From: Valencia hispanica
Lineage: Eukaryota > Chordata > Actinopteri > Cyprinodontiformes > Valenciidae
Length of the DNA: 64,000 bases
Assembly: GCA_963556495.2 (NCBI GenBank)
Contig: OY747705.1
Span: 22,798,501 to 22,862,500 of the forward strand
Direction: 5' to 3'
The position numbers were made by a program, and so were the translations under genes. Below the pieces are notes generated by a model. It was given only the letters and a program-made list of their open reading frames with translations, ran no database searches and was not told the origin of the DNA. Positions 25,767 to 37,239 of this stretch are shown here, piece after piece (position 1 is the stretch's first letter; the number at the start of each line of letters is the position of its first letter).

Positions 25767-27839
25767 AACAAAGAAACCGCTATGAGAAGTTGAGAAGTCT
25801 AAACATTGTGGTGAAGAAGAAAAGTGAAGATATGAGACCGTCTACAAGGGTTTCATTTTCACTTTGAGCTTGATCATCGTCACCAGATTTGAGCACTTTT
25901 TGTAAACACAAGATCTGGATGTGATATCAAACCAGAACACCGACCTTTTCCTCAGAAAAGTAAAAACCAGCCAAACTAGGACTGAGACTAAACATGTATA
26001 TCGTTCATCTGACAAAAGAATTTCATGGGGACTAACTGTTGAGACAGATATGAGCAATACATTTTGTTTTATCACAAATAGGTGACAGAAAAAAGTTTTC
26101 TTTTAATTCACAGATCCGTGTTGTTTTTTGTGTTACTGCAGTCTCTTTGACTCAGGTAGGTGATCAACCTAACACTAGCTTTGTTTTAAATTAAAAATGC
26201 CAGCTCAAACCTCACAGTGAATTTCATGTGAACTTGACTGAATAGTATTTTTTCAAAACAGAAAAGAATTGTGATTTTTTCAGAGCACTGCAGTGTGTAC
26301 CCTGATGCCACCCTCTGGCAAGACCAAGAATTACTTTCACCTCCACTAAATTGAATACTGTTGCAATAGCTGTACTACAAGAAGAAATGTATCTTGGCAA
26401 AACAATTTTATTTGGACTTTTTTGAAATTTTGGCTTAACTTTAATTTTTCCAAGTGGCTGTTCAGGCATGATGGCTTCAGCAGCCAACAGATCTGACAGG
26501 AGTTACCTTTACTTTCAGTGTTTTCGTTCCGATACCTTCAGTCTTCAGAAACCCGACTGGTTACGTCATGTGTAAGAAAAAAGGTAACTACACCGTGGGC
26601 TTCAAATTAGATTTCCATGTTACAGACGTACTCATTATACACAGACCCAAAGGTAAATGTTGAGGTTGCACCTTTTTGTCAGTTTGTTTGAGGAGGCAGA
26701 GCCAAAAAGACTTTAAAATGCAATAGAAACATATTACTTTAGTGTAAAGGTTTGTTCCGCTAACGATCCTATAACACATGCATATATTCACGTAGTTTTT
26801 GACTTTTTTACTGTTGCATGTTCAACTCCCACCCCCTTTTTAAAGCCTTTTCGAGCCCTTCTCTTGGCACAGTGTAGTGTAATGCAGTGCCTGAATAGAT
26901 GACGCTGCTGGCAGCGTGCTAGTCTTTTATATTCACCACTAACTGTTCTGCTTTTGCTGTGTGTCCTCATGTCTCAGAGAATGTGAATCCGATCATAACC
27001 ACCTGTAATTCTGTACGTTCACAATGAACTGGACTTGATAGATGTTTTATTGTCTCGGGCTAACTGTTCAGACATGGCTGGCTTCTTGCTCTGAACCGTC
27101 CAAATCCACAGGTGGAGTCTTACCCAACATTCACAGCTCAGTGTGAGAGGAGGCAGAGGAATGTTTAAAAGGGAAAACATCCAGGGAAGCATGATTTTAA
27201 ACTGTTGCGCGTTTGGATGAATATGCACCACAGTGGTTACCAACAATTTTATCTTTTTAGATTGTAAAGGTTGTCTGTGGAATAATTGTGAATGTCAGTT
27301 CTGTGCTTTTTAATTGTTTTTGTGGTTTATTTCCCCCCTCTCAAACCCTTTCTCCCTCGTGACTCTTCCATCTTTGTGTGTGGTCCTTAGCCAATACGTT
27401 TACATCTCTGACAATGCTACATTTCAATATTTGTATGTAGTTCAAGGCTAAAGAGCGTGAAAGGTGTTGTGATATTATTAGTCAAGAGTCCAACATGCAT
27501 GTTTTAGTGCCTTTGGAAAACAAAAGGGGAGCTAAGAGCAACCAAATCTAATCCGTTTACTCAGAAATTGTAAAGAATTCTATTGAATTTATTTCTTCCC
27601 ATTGGCACTTTTATCTTATTACATGCATGTGCGCATATTCCTGCATACTGATGACACTACAGGCAGTTTCCTGGATGTGCTCAGACTGATCAAGGATTTC
27701 CTCAAAAGATCCATGGAAACTGTTTTCTTTCTTTTTTTTATAGATTCAAATCTTTGTTTTTTGTAAAGTCACACTTCTTTTTTTAAAGGGCTATGTATTT
27801 GTTTAACCAGTCTTACATTCTCCTTAAAACTGCAATAAA
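25767..27839 (+). other. Probable 3' UTR of sh3gl1
   Basis: Non-coding sequence after the sh3gl1 stop, ending at an AATAAA hexamer at 27834-27839, with a second AATAAA at 28049-28054. Open frames here show no family resemblance. Confidence 0.5.
27834..27839 (+). terminator. Candidate polyadenylation signal of sh3gl1
   Basis: AATAAA about 2.07 kb after the stop, preceding a T-rich stretch. The alternative hexamer at 28049 lies about 80 bp before a decayed Tc1 element begins. Confidence 0.4.
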
Positions 27840-28137
27840 TGAATCTCTATAGTGTTATTTTTTACATAAGAGACCTTAAAACATTTTAATTAATCATTGC
27901 ATGTAGACATATATTACACCTTGTACGTATGTATCTTAGATTTAATTTACTTCTTGTTATGCATTCAGATTTTAACTGCAATATTTTTTTTATCACAATA
28001 TTTGTATGTGCTTCCTCCATGTTTCCTGTTTATCAACTTCTTACAGAAAATAAAGACAAAAAAAGTACATGTGTTTTATATGTTTGAATCAAGTTGAGAA
28101 AAATATCAAGTATTTTATTTTTGCTTTAGGCAATAAA

Positions 28138-29472
28138 AGTGGCTTGCATAAGTATTCACATCCCTTTAAACAGTATTATCTTGTCATGCTACAACTTCAA
28201 TTAGTTGGGGATTTTTTTTTCTTCTAAATTGTATTTTTTTGATCAACAAAACGGACATTGTGATGTTTTTTTCTTTTTTCAAAATTTTTATTGAATAAAA
28301 AAAACCTAAAAGGTATGGCTTGAATTGGCATTCTGCCCCCGGTGTCAATACTTTAGAAGCATCTCTTGCAATTACAGCTGCAGGTCTTTTTGGGTGTTTC
28401 TCTACCAGATTTACACATCTAAAGACTGACATTTTTTATCTATTCTTTGCAAAATAACCCAAGCTCAGTGAGGCTGGATGGAAAACGTCTGTGAAAATAA
28501 ATTTTCTTTGGTATTGATCAAACTACACACGTGTCAGGTTGATCCTTTCAATTGTGGCCCTGAATGTAGGCTAAGTGTAAAGTTGTCCTGCTTGGAGGTA
28601 AACTTCCAGCTCAGTCTCAAGTGTTTTGCGGCCTGTTGACAGGCTTTCTTCCAGCATTTCCTAATTTTTAACACGACTCATCTTCAAATCAACTCTGCCC
28701 TGCTTTCATGTCTCTGATTCCCCACATGATGCCGACGCCATGTTTTCAGAGAGGAGCTCCTTCTTCCAGGTTTGCGGTGTCCCATAATCCCCTACATGGT
28801 TAATGGTGCACTGCAATCAGGGCTTTTCTGTTGCCCTCTTGTTGCAGATCTATAGATTCTAGAGTGAGTGACTAATAGTTGTCCTGTGAACAGATTATAC
28901 CACTCAAGCTTTGGATCCTTGCAGCTCTTCCACAGTTGCCACAGGGCTCTGGGCTGTTTATCTAAATGATGCTCCACTTCCCCAGCCTGTGAGTTTAGAT
29001 GGATGCCCATGTCTTGGTAGGTTTACAGTTCTGTAACCTTTCCACTTTCTTTATAACACAATCTTGGTTTATACTACTACACAAATTCATCCCTGACCTG
29101 TCTGCTATGTTCCTTTTTCTTAATGATGCTGATTCTTCACTAATGTTCTCTAATAAACCTCTGAGGCCTTTTCAGAGTTGCTGGATATATACTGAGGCTA
29201 AAGGCACACAGATTGGCTCTATTTAGTAATCTGGTGGCTTTTAAAGCCAATTTATTGCATCACAACAAAGGGAGATTAATACAAATGCAAGTGAAATCTT
29301 TGGGTTTTAATTTAAAAAACAGAAAACCATGTATTATTTTTTCTTCCACTTCACAACTATGCTCTACTTAATGTCTGTCGATCCAAAAAAAAAAAATGCA
29401 TCGAGGTTTTCCGTTGTAATGTGACGAAACTTTAAAAAGTTCTAGTGTGAGAACATTCTCAGGGCACTGTAA
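28138..29472 (-). mobile_element. Decayed Tc1-like transposon
   Basis: The left end reads GTGGCTTGCATAAGTATTCA and the right end closes near GAACATTCTCAGGGCACTG, both in the style of a common fish Tc1 family. Between them the minus strand carries a degraded transposase, recognisable by conserved stretches such as TAATAGTTGTCCTGTGAACA and CATGTCTTGGTAGGTTTACA. No long open frame remains. It sits between the sh3gl1 and mpnd 3' ends. Confidence 0.7.
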
Positions 29473-29757
29473 CTATATTTATACCCAAAGTGCACAAACA
29501 AACAGTAAGTCATGTTTAAATGGTTCCAGTGTGTATATTTTAATCCTTAGTGGGTCACCAATCAGCAGGCTTAAGGCATAGCTCTGTCCGCATACATATA
29601 AACCATGCCGTCAACAGTTAGTAATAAATACAGTACAGTTCAAGAGGAAGCAAATATCTGTCCTAACAAAGAGTGCTCATGTTCCATGCAACCTGACTAG
29701 AGGACAGCAGCGGGGCACATTTACAACAGCGCATCTAACACACAAACGCGCACCTGT

Positions 29758-29763
29758 TTTATT
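29758..29763 (-). terminator. Candidate polyadenylation signal of mpnd
   Basis: TTTATT on the plus strand is AATAAA on the minus strand, about 620 bp past the mpnd stop. Other TTTATT hexamers lie further on inside the Tc1 remnant. Chosen by position only. Confidence 0.25.
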
Positions 29764-30380
29764 GAACTAGAGGATTTACTTGCACCACAACCTTAAAATA
29801 TGACTTTAGGAGCACAAAAGAGATCTACTGCAGGGTAGTGTTTAGGTCAAACACAGATACCATTGCATACATTGATGTATGTTTTTACACGACTACTCAT
29901 TCCTTACCCACAACTACTATACCCATTGAGTCTATAAAGGCAAGGCAGTTACAAGACATTTAACAGTGTTAATCATCCCTATCTGTTAATATCTGCGCAG
30001 ATGTTCAGATAAAGTCAGAGATGGGCTCATAGGTCCAAGTTTAAAAAGCCGAAGGTCTTCCATTTTAAATATAGAGTCCAATTAAATATTAGGGGTTTTC
30101 CTTTTATTAGATTTTGTTTTAGATTTGTATTTCTATCCTCATAAAATGCAGCACAACCACAAATTGCAGCTACTTTCACATTTCTAGCACCCGTCCAGTC
30201 CCGGAAGTGTGTTTAATGCTATATAAAAACTATCACTCAAGCATAAGGTCATTCAAGGCATCTATCTTTTTTTTTTTCAAGCAGAACTAAACTTGCGTCA
30301 GATCAGTCAGGTCAGTTAAGTTGTTTGAAATGAAACGACTCCTGATAGAGGGCGGCGGCGTCACCCACGCAGAGCAGCTC

Positions 30381-33300
30381 TCAGTGCGTGTTGCTTAACT
30401 GACTATAGACGTGCTCTAAGATCTGCGAGTACGCCTGGTCTTTGGGGGCGTGGCAACTCAGAGAGCCCTGCAGAAACATACACATTATTGAACACATCGT
30501 TTCATACAGAGAGATTGGCAATTGATTGACTTGGCGTATTACCTTTATTTTGTCCAACATGGTCGTCTCGGGACACCAGTACTGGTTAAACTGGACCAGA
30601 TCGGGCGCCGTCCTGTAGTAATCAACCAGAAGCATCTGTGGGGGGAGAAACATGAATAACCTCAACCCTGATTTAATGCACCTAAAGTTTGGCTTTACTT
30701 TTATGGGCCGACATCATCCGTACCATCTCGTTGAGAACATCGCTGGTGAGAAAGTTGTCTTGTACATAAGTGACTTCCACAGCCACAGGGATACCATAGT
30801 CATTAGGCCTTTGCTACAAACAGGAGGGAAAACAATTTTGAGTAACAAGGGCACAAATGCTCCCATTCTGAATGAACATAGAAAGACTCACATGGCAAAC
30901 CACAAAACAAGAAGGGGAGAAGTGAAAGTTAGTTTCCGACCTCAGGTGGTGGTACGACCCAGAAAGGTGTTATTGTTGATGCCACGCCTTGGTTTCCGTG
31001 GTAGTATGGCCCTAAAAAAGGTAAAAACCCAAAGAAAGCCAATCAAGTAACTGAACTACATGTTATTGATGTAGAAACTAAATGTCGCATGAAGATTTTC
31101 AAATTTAGCTTGAGTACAGAAAGCGGGTTATTTAAGAATTCACTTTCCAAACTTAATCACAGGACCTTACAGGAAACCTGTCTCACAGTAGAGTGGAAAC
31201 CAGATATTTACATACAATGTATGAAAATAAACATATTTTTTTTCTCTCTGTGTGTCTGACTAGAATCAAACTAAACATTTCCTCTTCTAGGTCAGTTAGA
31301 ATTACCAAAACAATTATTATTTGCTAAAAGGCTGGATTATGAGGGATTTTTTTAAATTACTTTCTTCAAATTAATAAGTACACATACATTTCCGCAGTAC
31401 TTGGTAAAAACGCCTTTAAAACAGCATGACTTGGGCCCACACTTTTTCAGCTCTGCCCACAAATGTTCTATAAGGGACTGAGATCAAGGCTTTTTCATTG
31501 TAAGTCTAAAACATCCACCTTTGTCCTTAAGCCACTTTGTAGCTAATTTGGAAGCATGTTTAAAGTCATCAGCTTAAAGGACCCATTTATGCCCAAGTTT
31601 TAACTTCCAGGCTAATGTCTTGAGATGTTGCACACAATTTTCACACAATGTTCTTTCTTCATCATTTCATCTATTGCGTGAAGTTCACCAGTCCATCCAG
31701 CTGCAAAACACCCGCAAAACATCAGGCTGGGAACCCTGTACTTCACAGCCAGGAGGGTCCCTGTGGCTTGAACGCTTCACTCATAGTGTTAAATTCATCA
31801 GAGAACAGAACATCTCCAATATTAAAGGTATGTCTCCTTGGCCATTTGCAAATTGTAATCTGGCTTTTTGTGTTGCGTTTGGAGTAAAAGTTTTTTCCTC
31901 TGAGTGGCATTTCCGTCCATGTCTGTGCAGGTCTCATTTCATGCCACTTGAATCCAGGATCTTGTTCCTTTGGTCATGATCTCATAGCCATAGGTGAGGT
32001 TCGATAAATTGAGAGGTTTGCTTTTCACACGATGCACACATTTTATCTGCTACTCATTCAGTTATTTCTTCCTTATTTTCCTTTCACTATTTTCTCTGCT
32101 TCATATTCAGTTAATTAAGTTGTTTTCCCTTTATTATCATGATTCCACTGTCTTGGATTAGGGAACACACTTGATAGGCACTGCACTGCACTCACTGTTA
32201 AATCAGATCAACACTCAGTCATGGTTAACTATTGAACTATACAGTTTCTAAAACAGTTACTAACCACAGATGATGCCTAGACAGGGCTGGAAGCCATTGT
32301 TGGAGCCCTGCAGCCTTAGCTGGTGGTCCATCTGGGAGTCAATGTCCTGCAGTGACGGCAGAGCTGGACCTCGCGGGTGACTGTGGTACCAGCCCACTAA
32401 TGACAACCCGCGCATAAACAAGTTCTGACAGATCTGAAAACAAAAGCAAACATAATTTTTTATTAACTTGACAACGCATGCTAAGTTTGCTGACTCTAAA
32501 TTGATTTTCAACTCTATAAAAGAAAAACTCCTATCTGTTAAAAATGAGCAAGACTGCAGATAAATTCAACTCAAATATGCAGCATGAAGTTCTAGCTGCA
32601 TGTACCAGCTCCAAACCTTTTACAAAATGTTAGCATTCTTTTCTCTGAATTGGCCCAGTTTTTGATCTAATATCTCAAATAACTGATATTTAAGGCCAGA
32701 CATTGTGTTAGCATTCAGCAATGAGCGCTGTGGTCTGTTAAAGTGACAGTGTGTAGTTTCCCTGGCGATAGGGGGCAGTACATGCATAAAATCATTGCAA
32801 GCAAGCGGTATTTTTGTGTTCGTGTGATGGCCTCACCAACAAATGGCCATAAAGGCCAAAAATCTCTGGGAGGGTTGTTGCGCAGTTTTCGAATGATTCT
32901 ACTACATCGCCAGCTCGTTCAATCTCCAGTAAAATCATATATGCAGCAAAATGACAAGCACATCAGAGTGGCGAAAGTTTTCAGCATTGGCAGGAGTTTG
33001 GAGAGGCCATGGAGAACGACTTCCGTACGGCTTCGAAGCGATTCTGTTACACCATCCGACGTCTCAGGGGGGAGAAGCGGTCTGCCACCAGCACTGTTTA
33101 CAGTGGGGATGGTGTGTTGCTGACCTCGACGCGGGACGTTTTGGATCGGTGGATGGAATACTTCGAAGACCTCCTCAATCCCACCGGCACGTCTTCCAAT
33201 CTGGAAGCAGGGTTTGGGGACTTTGGGTCGGGCTCTCCAATCTCTGGTGCTGAGGTCACCGAGGTCATTAAAAAGCTCCTCGGTGGCAAGGCTCCAGGAG

Positions 33301-36300
33301 TGGATGAGATTCGGCCGGAGTTCCTCAAGGCCCTGGATGTTGTGGGGCTGTGTAGGTTAACGCAGCTCTGCAATATTACGTGGACATCGGGGGCAGTTCC
33401 CTTGGATTGGCAGACCGGGGTGGTGGTCCCCCTGTTTAAAAAGGGGGACCACAGAGTGTGTTCCAACTATAGGGGGATCACACTTCTGAGCCTCCCTGGT
33501 AAGGTCTATTCAGGGGTTCTGGAGAGGAGGGTCCGACGGATAGTCGAACCCCGGATCCAGGAGGAACAATGCGGTTTTCGTCCTGGCCGTGGAACACTGG
33601 ACCAGCTCTACACCCTCAGCAGGGTCCTGGAGGGTGCGTGGGAGTTCGCCCAACCGGTCTACATGTGTTTTGTGGACTTGGAGAAGGCGTTCGACCGTGT
33701 CCCTCGGGAGGCCCTGTGGGGGGTGCTCCGGGAGTATGGGGTACCGGGCCCCTTGATACGGGCTGTTAGGTCCCTGTACGACCGTTGCCAGAGTTTGGTT
33801 CGCATTGCCAGCAGTAAGTCGGGCTTGTTTCCGGTGAGAGTTGGACTCCGCCAAGGTTGCCCTTTGTCACCGATCCTGTTCATAACTTTCATGGACAGGA
33901 TTTCTAGGCGCAGCCAAGGTGTTGAGGGGATCCGTTTCGGTGGCCTCAGGATCGGGTCTCTGCTTTTTGCATGGTCATGAACTCTGGTTGGTGACCGAAA
34001 GAACGAGATCACGGATACAAGCGGCTGAAATGAGTTTCCTCCGTAGAGTGTCTGGGCTCTCCCTTAGAGATAGGGTGAGAAGCTCAGTCATTCGGGGGGG
34101 GCTCAGAGTAGAGCCGCTGCTCCTCCACATCGAGAGGAGTCAGTTGAGGTGGCTCGGGCATCTGGTCAGGATGCCTCCTGGACGCCTCCCTGGTGAGGTG
34201 TTTCGGGTACGTCCCACCGGGAGGAGGCCCAGGGGAAGGTCCAGGACACGCTGGAGGGACTATGTTTCTCGGCTGGCCTGGGAGCGCCTTGGGGTTCCTC
34301 CCGAGGAGCTGGAACAAGTGTCTGGGGAGAGGGAAGTCTGGGTCTCTTTGCTTAGGCTGCTGCCCCCGCGACCCGACCCCGGATAAGCGGAAGAAGATGG
34401 ATGGATGGATGGTTTTCAGCATTTTGTAGGCCAAGTCTAACATGTTGTAATAGCAGTCATTTCTTTTTTGTACACGAATCTGGCTAGCATTGCTCAAGTT
34501 TGTTCTCTTTAGTTTGCTAAAGTTTGGCGTGGGGATGGTGACATAACTGCTTGTTAAAAAATCAGTAAATGCATTTTGTTCACATAGGCTCATGTAGAAG
34601 GAAACATGGCGTCCAATATGGCGTCCCCCAGAGACTTGGACTCGCGCCAATGTATTTTAGACCCCCTTTTTATGGTTATATGTTGCAAAGCCAGCAATAT
34701 TTTTCAATGATTGGGCATAATTTTATTCATTTCAACAACATTTCGATGGATTTTTCTAGGGATTAATGATAAAAACTACACACTGTCACTTTGAGGGCGC
34801 ATGATGAAAAGTAATGTTTGCTAAGCTGCACATTGATCCCTTACCTCCTCTTCAACAGCCGAGGCGGTATCTCTGTCTGCCAGCCTGGTTCGACAGGGGA
34901 AAGCCCTTAGAACTGTCAGCACTAAAACACAGAGAAGTTGCTCATGGTGATGAAGACAAAGTTCGATCTTCTGCTATTTATTCATTAGTAAACGTCATAC
35001 TTACATTGTGTGTTTGTGTCCCATCGCCCTCCGAGGTACCCCACCACCTCACTGGTGGTCAGGTGACAGTGAAAATCCTTGAGAATGCAAACAAATATCC
35101 ACCTCTGTCACTTAGCTATTTACTACTATGTAACTATACTGTTGAAAAGTGTTTGAACACTCACCATTAGCAGCAGAACATTACTGGAGACGGCTACATT
35201 GAAAGGCTGGAATCTGTTGATGGCTGAGAATGCCGACAGCTCCACCAGCGTGTGTGGGTCTCTGAGGATGTTGGAGAGTATGCGTCGCAATGTAATCAAA
35301 CACATGTCAGACACAAAACAATATGTGAAAATCCTGCTGTAGGGCAGGCAGTACCTGGCTGCATCCCTGGTGCCTAGGGTGCAATATCTGACGGGAATTC
35401 TCTCTCTGTCTGCTCGACGTGAAACCATTACATCTGTAACAAAGCGAAGATGTTACCAGTTTTTAATGAGTTGAGATAAGATGGGAGAAGATAGGAGAAG
35501 AGACCATGCAAACCAGGTTTGTTGTTCTTGTTCTTCTCATCTGCCTGCATGGCTGCCTTCCCTTCCTCCTCATCCTCGTCATCATCTTCTTCACTCACCA
35601 TGCTCTGCCGAAATTAGAAATATATAACAAAACAGATGAATAAATGCATCGAATTATGTACTTTATCACTTATAATGTGCTGTTCTTGTACAACTTCTGC
35701 CTGTCCATCTGAAAACAAAAGTCTCCCAATAAAGATGTATAAAAAGCTTCCAAATAAATTAAACAGTTATACAGGTAGCATAATATTACAAGAAAAAATT
35801 ATGACAAATTTAACCATCACTTTTAGTACATTCAATCAGAAAAGAATGCACGTTAAAAAAATAATGTGTGGTACAGTTGTTGGTACTCCTAACAATTCCT
35901 TAATAATTGTCACAAAATATTTATTTATTTATACTTTTTAGGGTGATCATAATTTCTGGGAACTTCTAATTAGTAACCCCTGACTTTCCGTTTTCCTGGT
36001 GTTTTAAATATGAAATAACACAGAGACCCATTACTTTCAGCCATTAGGTAGCATGAGGCCTATATTTCACCACACACACAATGTGGGAAGGTAATGATTA
36101 ACTAAGTCTCTAGTCTCCATAACAACCATTAGGTGCTACCTACATACTAAGCAGTTGTTTGGGATTGTTGCCAGTAAAAAGCTTTTTTGTCCTACCATCA
36201 CGAAAGTAAGCATGTGGGGTTTGCTTAACTCTACTGAGAACCACTGGAACCTGGTGAGACAACGAATGAACGATGAATATGTGGGAAAACACCCACATAG

Positions 36301-37236
36301 TGGAAGATCTATCCTGCTGTGGGCCTGTTTCTCCTCTAAAGGCCTCAGGACCCTTGTTAGACTGTAAGCCATCATGGACTCTTTGACACACAAGAACATT
36401 TTTACATTAAGCTCTGATTAACTCTACCAGAAAACTGACAATGGGTTATCAACACAGACATGATATTCGCTTAAAACAATTAATTTCCTATGGTAGTTTT
36501 TTTTTTCCCCGACTGAATAAAAATGACTCAGATTTAAGTTTGGGTTTGTTATCGTTTTAATAACTTATCATTTTAAAAATGTCCACACCTGTAGTGAGAT
36601 TTACTTCAATAACATTGCCTGGACTTTACCTTTAAAATGCTGCCTTAGTCTAAGCTACTGACTCTAAATCTGTTCAGAAACATTTAAACCCAAATGTTTA
36701 ATTTGAATTCTAGAGTTTTGGGACCCCGTTTACTTTCCTTACCATGTCTGCGCTGGGTTGATACTTGTGCAGCCAGGTGGTTTTGTATTGGGCCAGCTTC
36801 TGCCCTCGGTAGCGCACAGACGCCCAGCCGCAGCCGGACTTCTTGGCCGGGTTCACCAGACGCTTACAGTGCGTCGCCCAGGCGCTGGGGGAGTTGAAGA
36901 TCTGCCCCGTCTCCACCCATCGGATCTTCCCGTCGTTCAGAAGGTCCCCAACAAAGTTCTTACCCTGAACAGGATGGGAGAGGATGGGATTACATTCCAG
37001 ATCATGCTCTTCACTTTAAAGTTGTGTTATTACCAAGTAGTGGATGGCCAACACGCCGTCCCCAGGCTCCACCAGGCCGTCCTTCAGCAGCACTCTCAGG
37101 GTGATGCCCCTCCGGGTCAGCAGGGAGCCCCTGCCCGAGCTGGACCGAAACTCTGCCTCCTCGCCTCCACTCAGCTCCTCCTCATCGTCCTCGCCTCCAT
37201 CCTCCACCACCTGCGGGGAACCTGGTGGTTCTGATC
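30381..37236 (-). CDS. mpnd: MPN domain-containing protein (MPND), first exon unresolved
   Basis: MPND is a JAMM-family protein, described in the literature as a chromatin/N6-methyladenine-linked JAMM protease. Twelve exons with matching phases were found on the minus strand: 37034-37236, 36743-36964, 35514-35604, 35355-35433, 35165-35261, 35005-35077, 34845-34921, 32265-32433, 30941-31011, 30724-30813, 30543-30635 and 30381-30467. The N-terminal part has TRRGITLRVLLKDGLVEPGD and SPSAWATHCKRLVNPAKKSG (a RAMA-type DNA-associated domain), then an acidic linker. The MPN domain carries DFHCHLTTSEVVGYLGGRWD and the JAMM motif LVGWYHSHPRGPALPSLQDID with both histidines and the aspartate. The C-terminus is DYYRTAPDLVQFNQYW..SNTH. 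About 450 residues are accounted for (human 471). The 37236 border needs a phase-1 donor upstream, which I could not place between 37.3 and 38.5 kb. The donor after PFWVVPPPE (GAG|GTCGGA) is weak, but the join restores the family sequence PEQRPNDYG. Confidence 0.9.
31180..32010 (-). mobile_element. Decayed Tc1-like transposon in mpnd intron
   Basis: Near 31195 the sequence AGTGGAAACCAGATATTTAC resembles the terminal repeats of Sleeping Beauty-group Tc1 elements. The interior carries degraded minus-strand transposase, recognisable near 31430-31930 (for example a stretch around CATCTCCAATATTAAAGGTA). No intact frame remains. The right boundary is approximate. Confidence 0.55.
32989..34411 (+). 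mobile_element. 5'-truncated Rex3/RTE-type LINE with 12-bp target duplication
   Basis: The insertion is flanked by GTTTTCAGCATT at 32977-32988 and again at 34412-34423, a clean 12-bp target-site duplication. It ends in repeated GATG units (to 34411), the tail reported for Rex3. The interior codes for reverse transcriptase and the C-terminal region. The 5' part of the element is missing, as is usual after incomplete reverse transcription. It sits inside the TIR element at 32740-34792 and is in the opposite orientation to mpnd. Confidence 0.8.
33009..34386 (+). pseudogene. Rex3/RTE reverse transcriptase, internally deleted
   Basis: The first frame (33009-33980) carries reverse transcriptase motifs: GGKAPGVDEIRPEFLKA, CSNYRGITLLSLPGKVYS, EEQCGFRPGRGTLDQLYTL, CFVDLEKAFDRVPREALW and LRQGCPLSPILFI. 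It breaks off at LLFA, exactly where the catalytic F/YADD motif should follow. The next bases belong to the far C-terminal part (HGHELWLVTERTRSRIQAAE..LRRVSGLSLRDRVRSS..PRPDPG) in another frame, ending near 34386. A deletion of a few hundred bases has therefore removed the two catalytic aspartates and the connecting region, so the protein cannot work as a polymerase. Confidence 0.8.
35860..36600 (+). mobile_element. Decayed Tc1-like transposon in mpnd intron
   Basis: A plus-strand remnant reads MNDEYVGKHPHSGRSILLWA then CFSSKGLRTLVRL (36155-36367), a degraded match to the transposase segment that normally contains VMVWGCFS. No catalytic triad is intact. The boundaries are estimated from the AT-rich flanks and are uncertain. 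Confidence 0.45.
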
Positions 37237-37239
37237 CTG

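Larger units (their letters stand above)
32740..34792. mobile_element. Non-autonomous TIR element hosting a LINE insertion
   Basis: A perfect 20-bp inverted repeat bounds this unit: AAAGTGACAGTGTGTAGTTT at 32740-32759 and its reverse complement at 34773-34792. Without the LINE it contains, the element would be about 620 bp. It has no recognised coding content. The superfamily is not clear because no clean target duplication is visible outside the repeats. It lies in the mpnd intron between the exons at 32265-32433 and 34845-34921. Confidence 0.65.

Noticed and set aside
33098..34650. Minus-strand open frames over the LINE
   Set aside because: Antisense shadows of the GC-rich reverse transcriptase sequence; no motif of their own.
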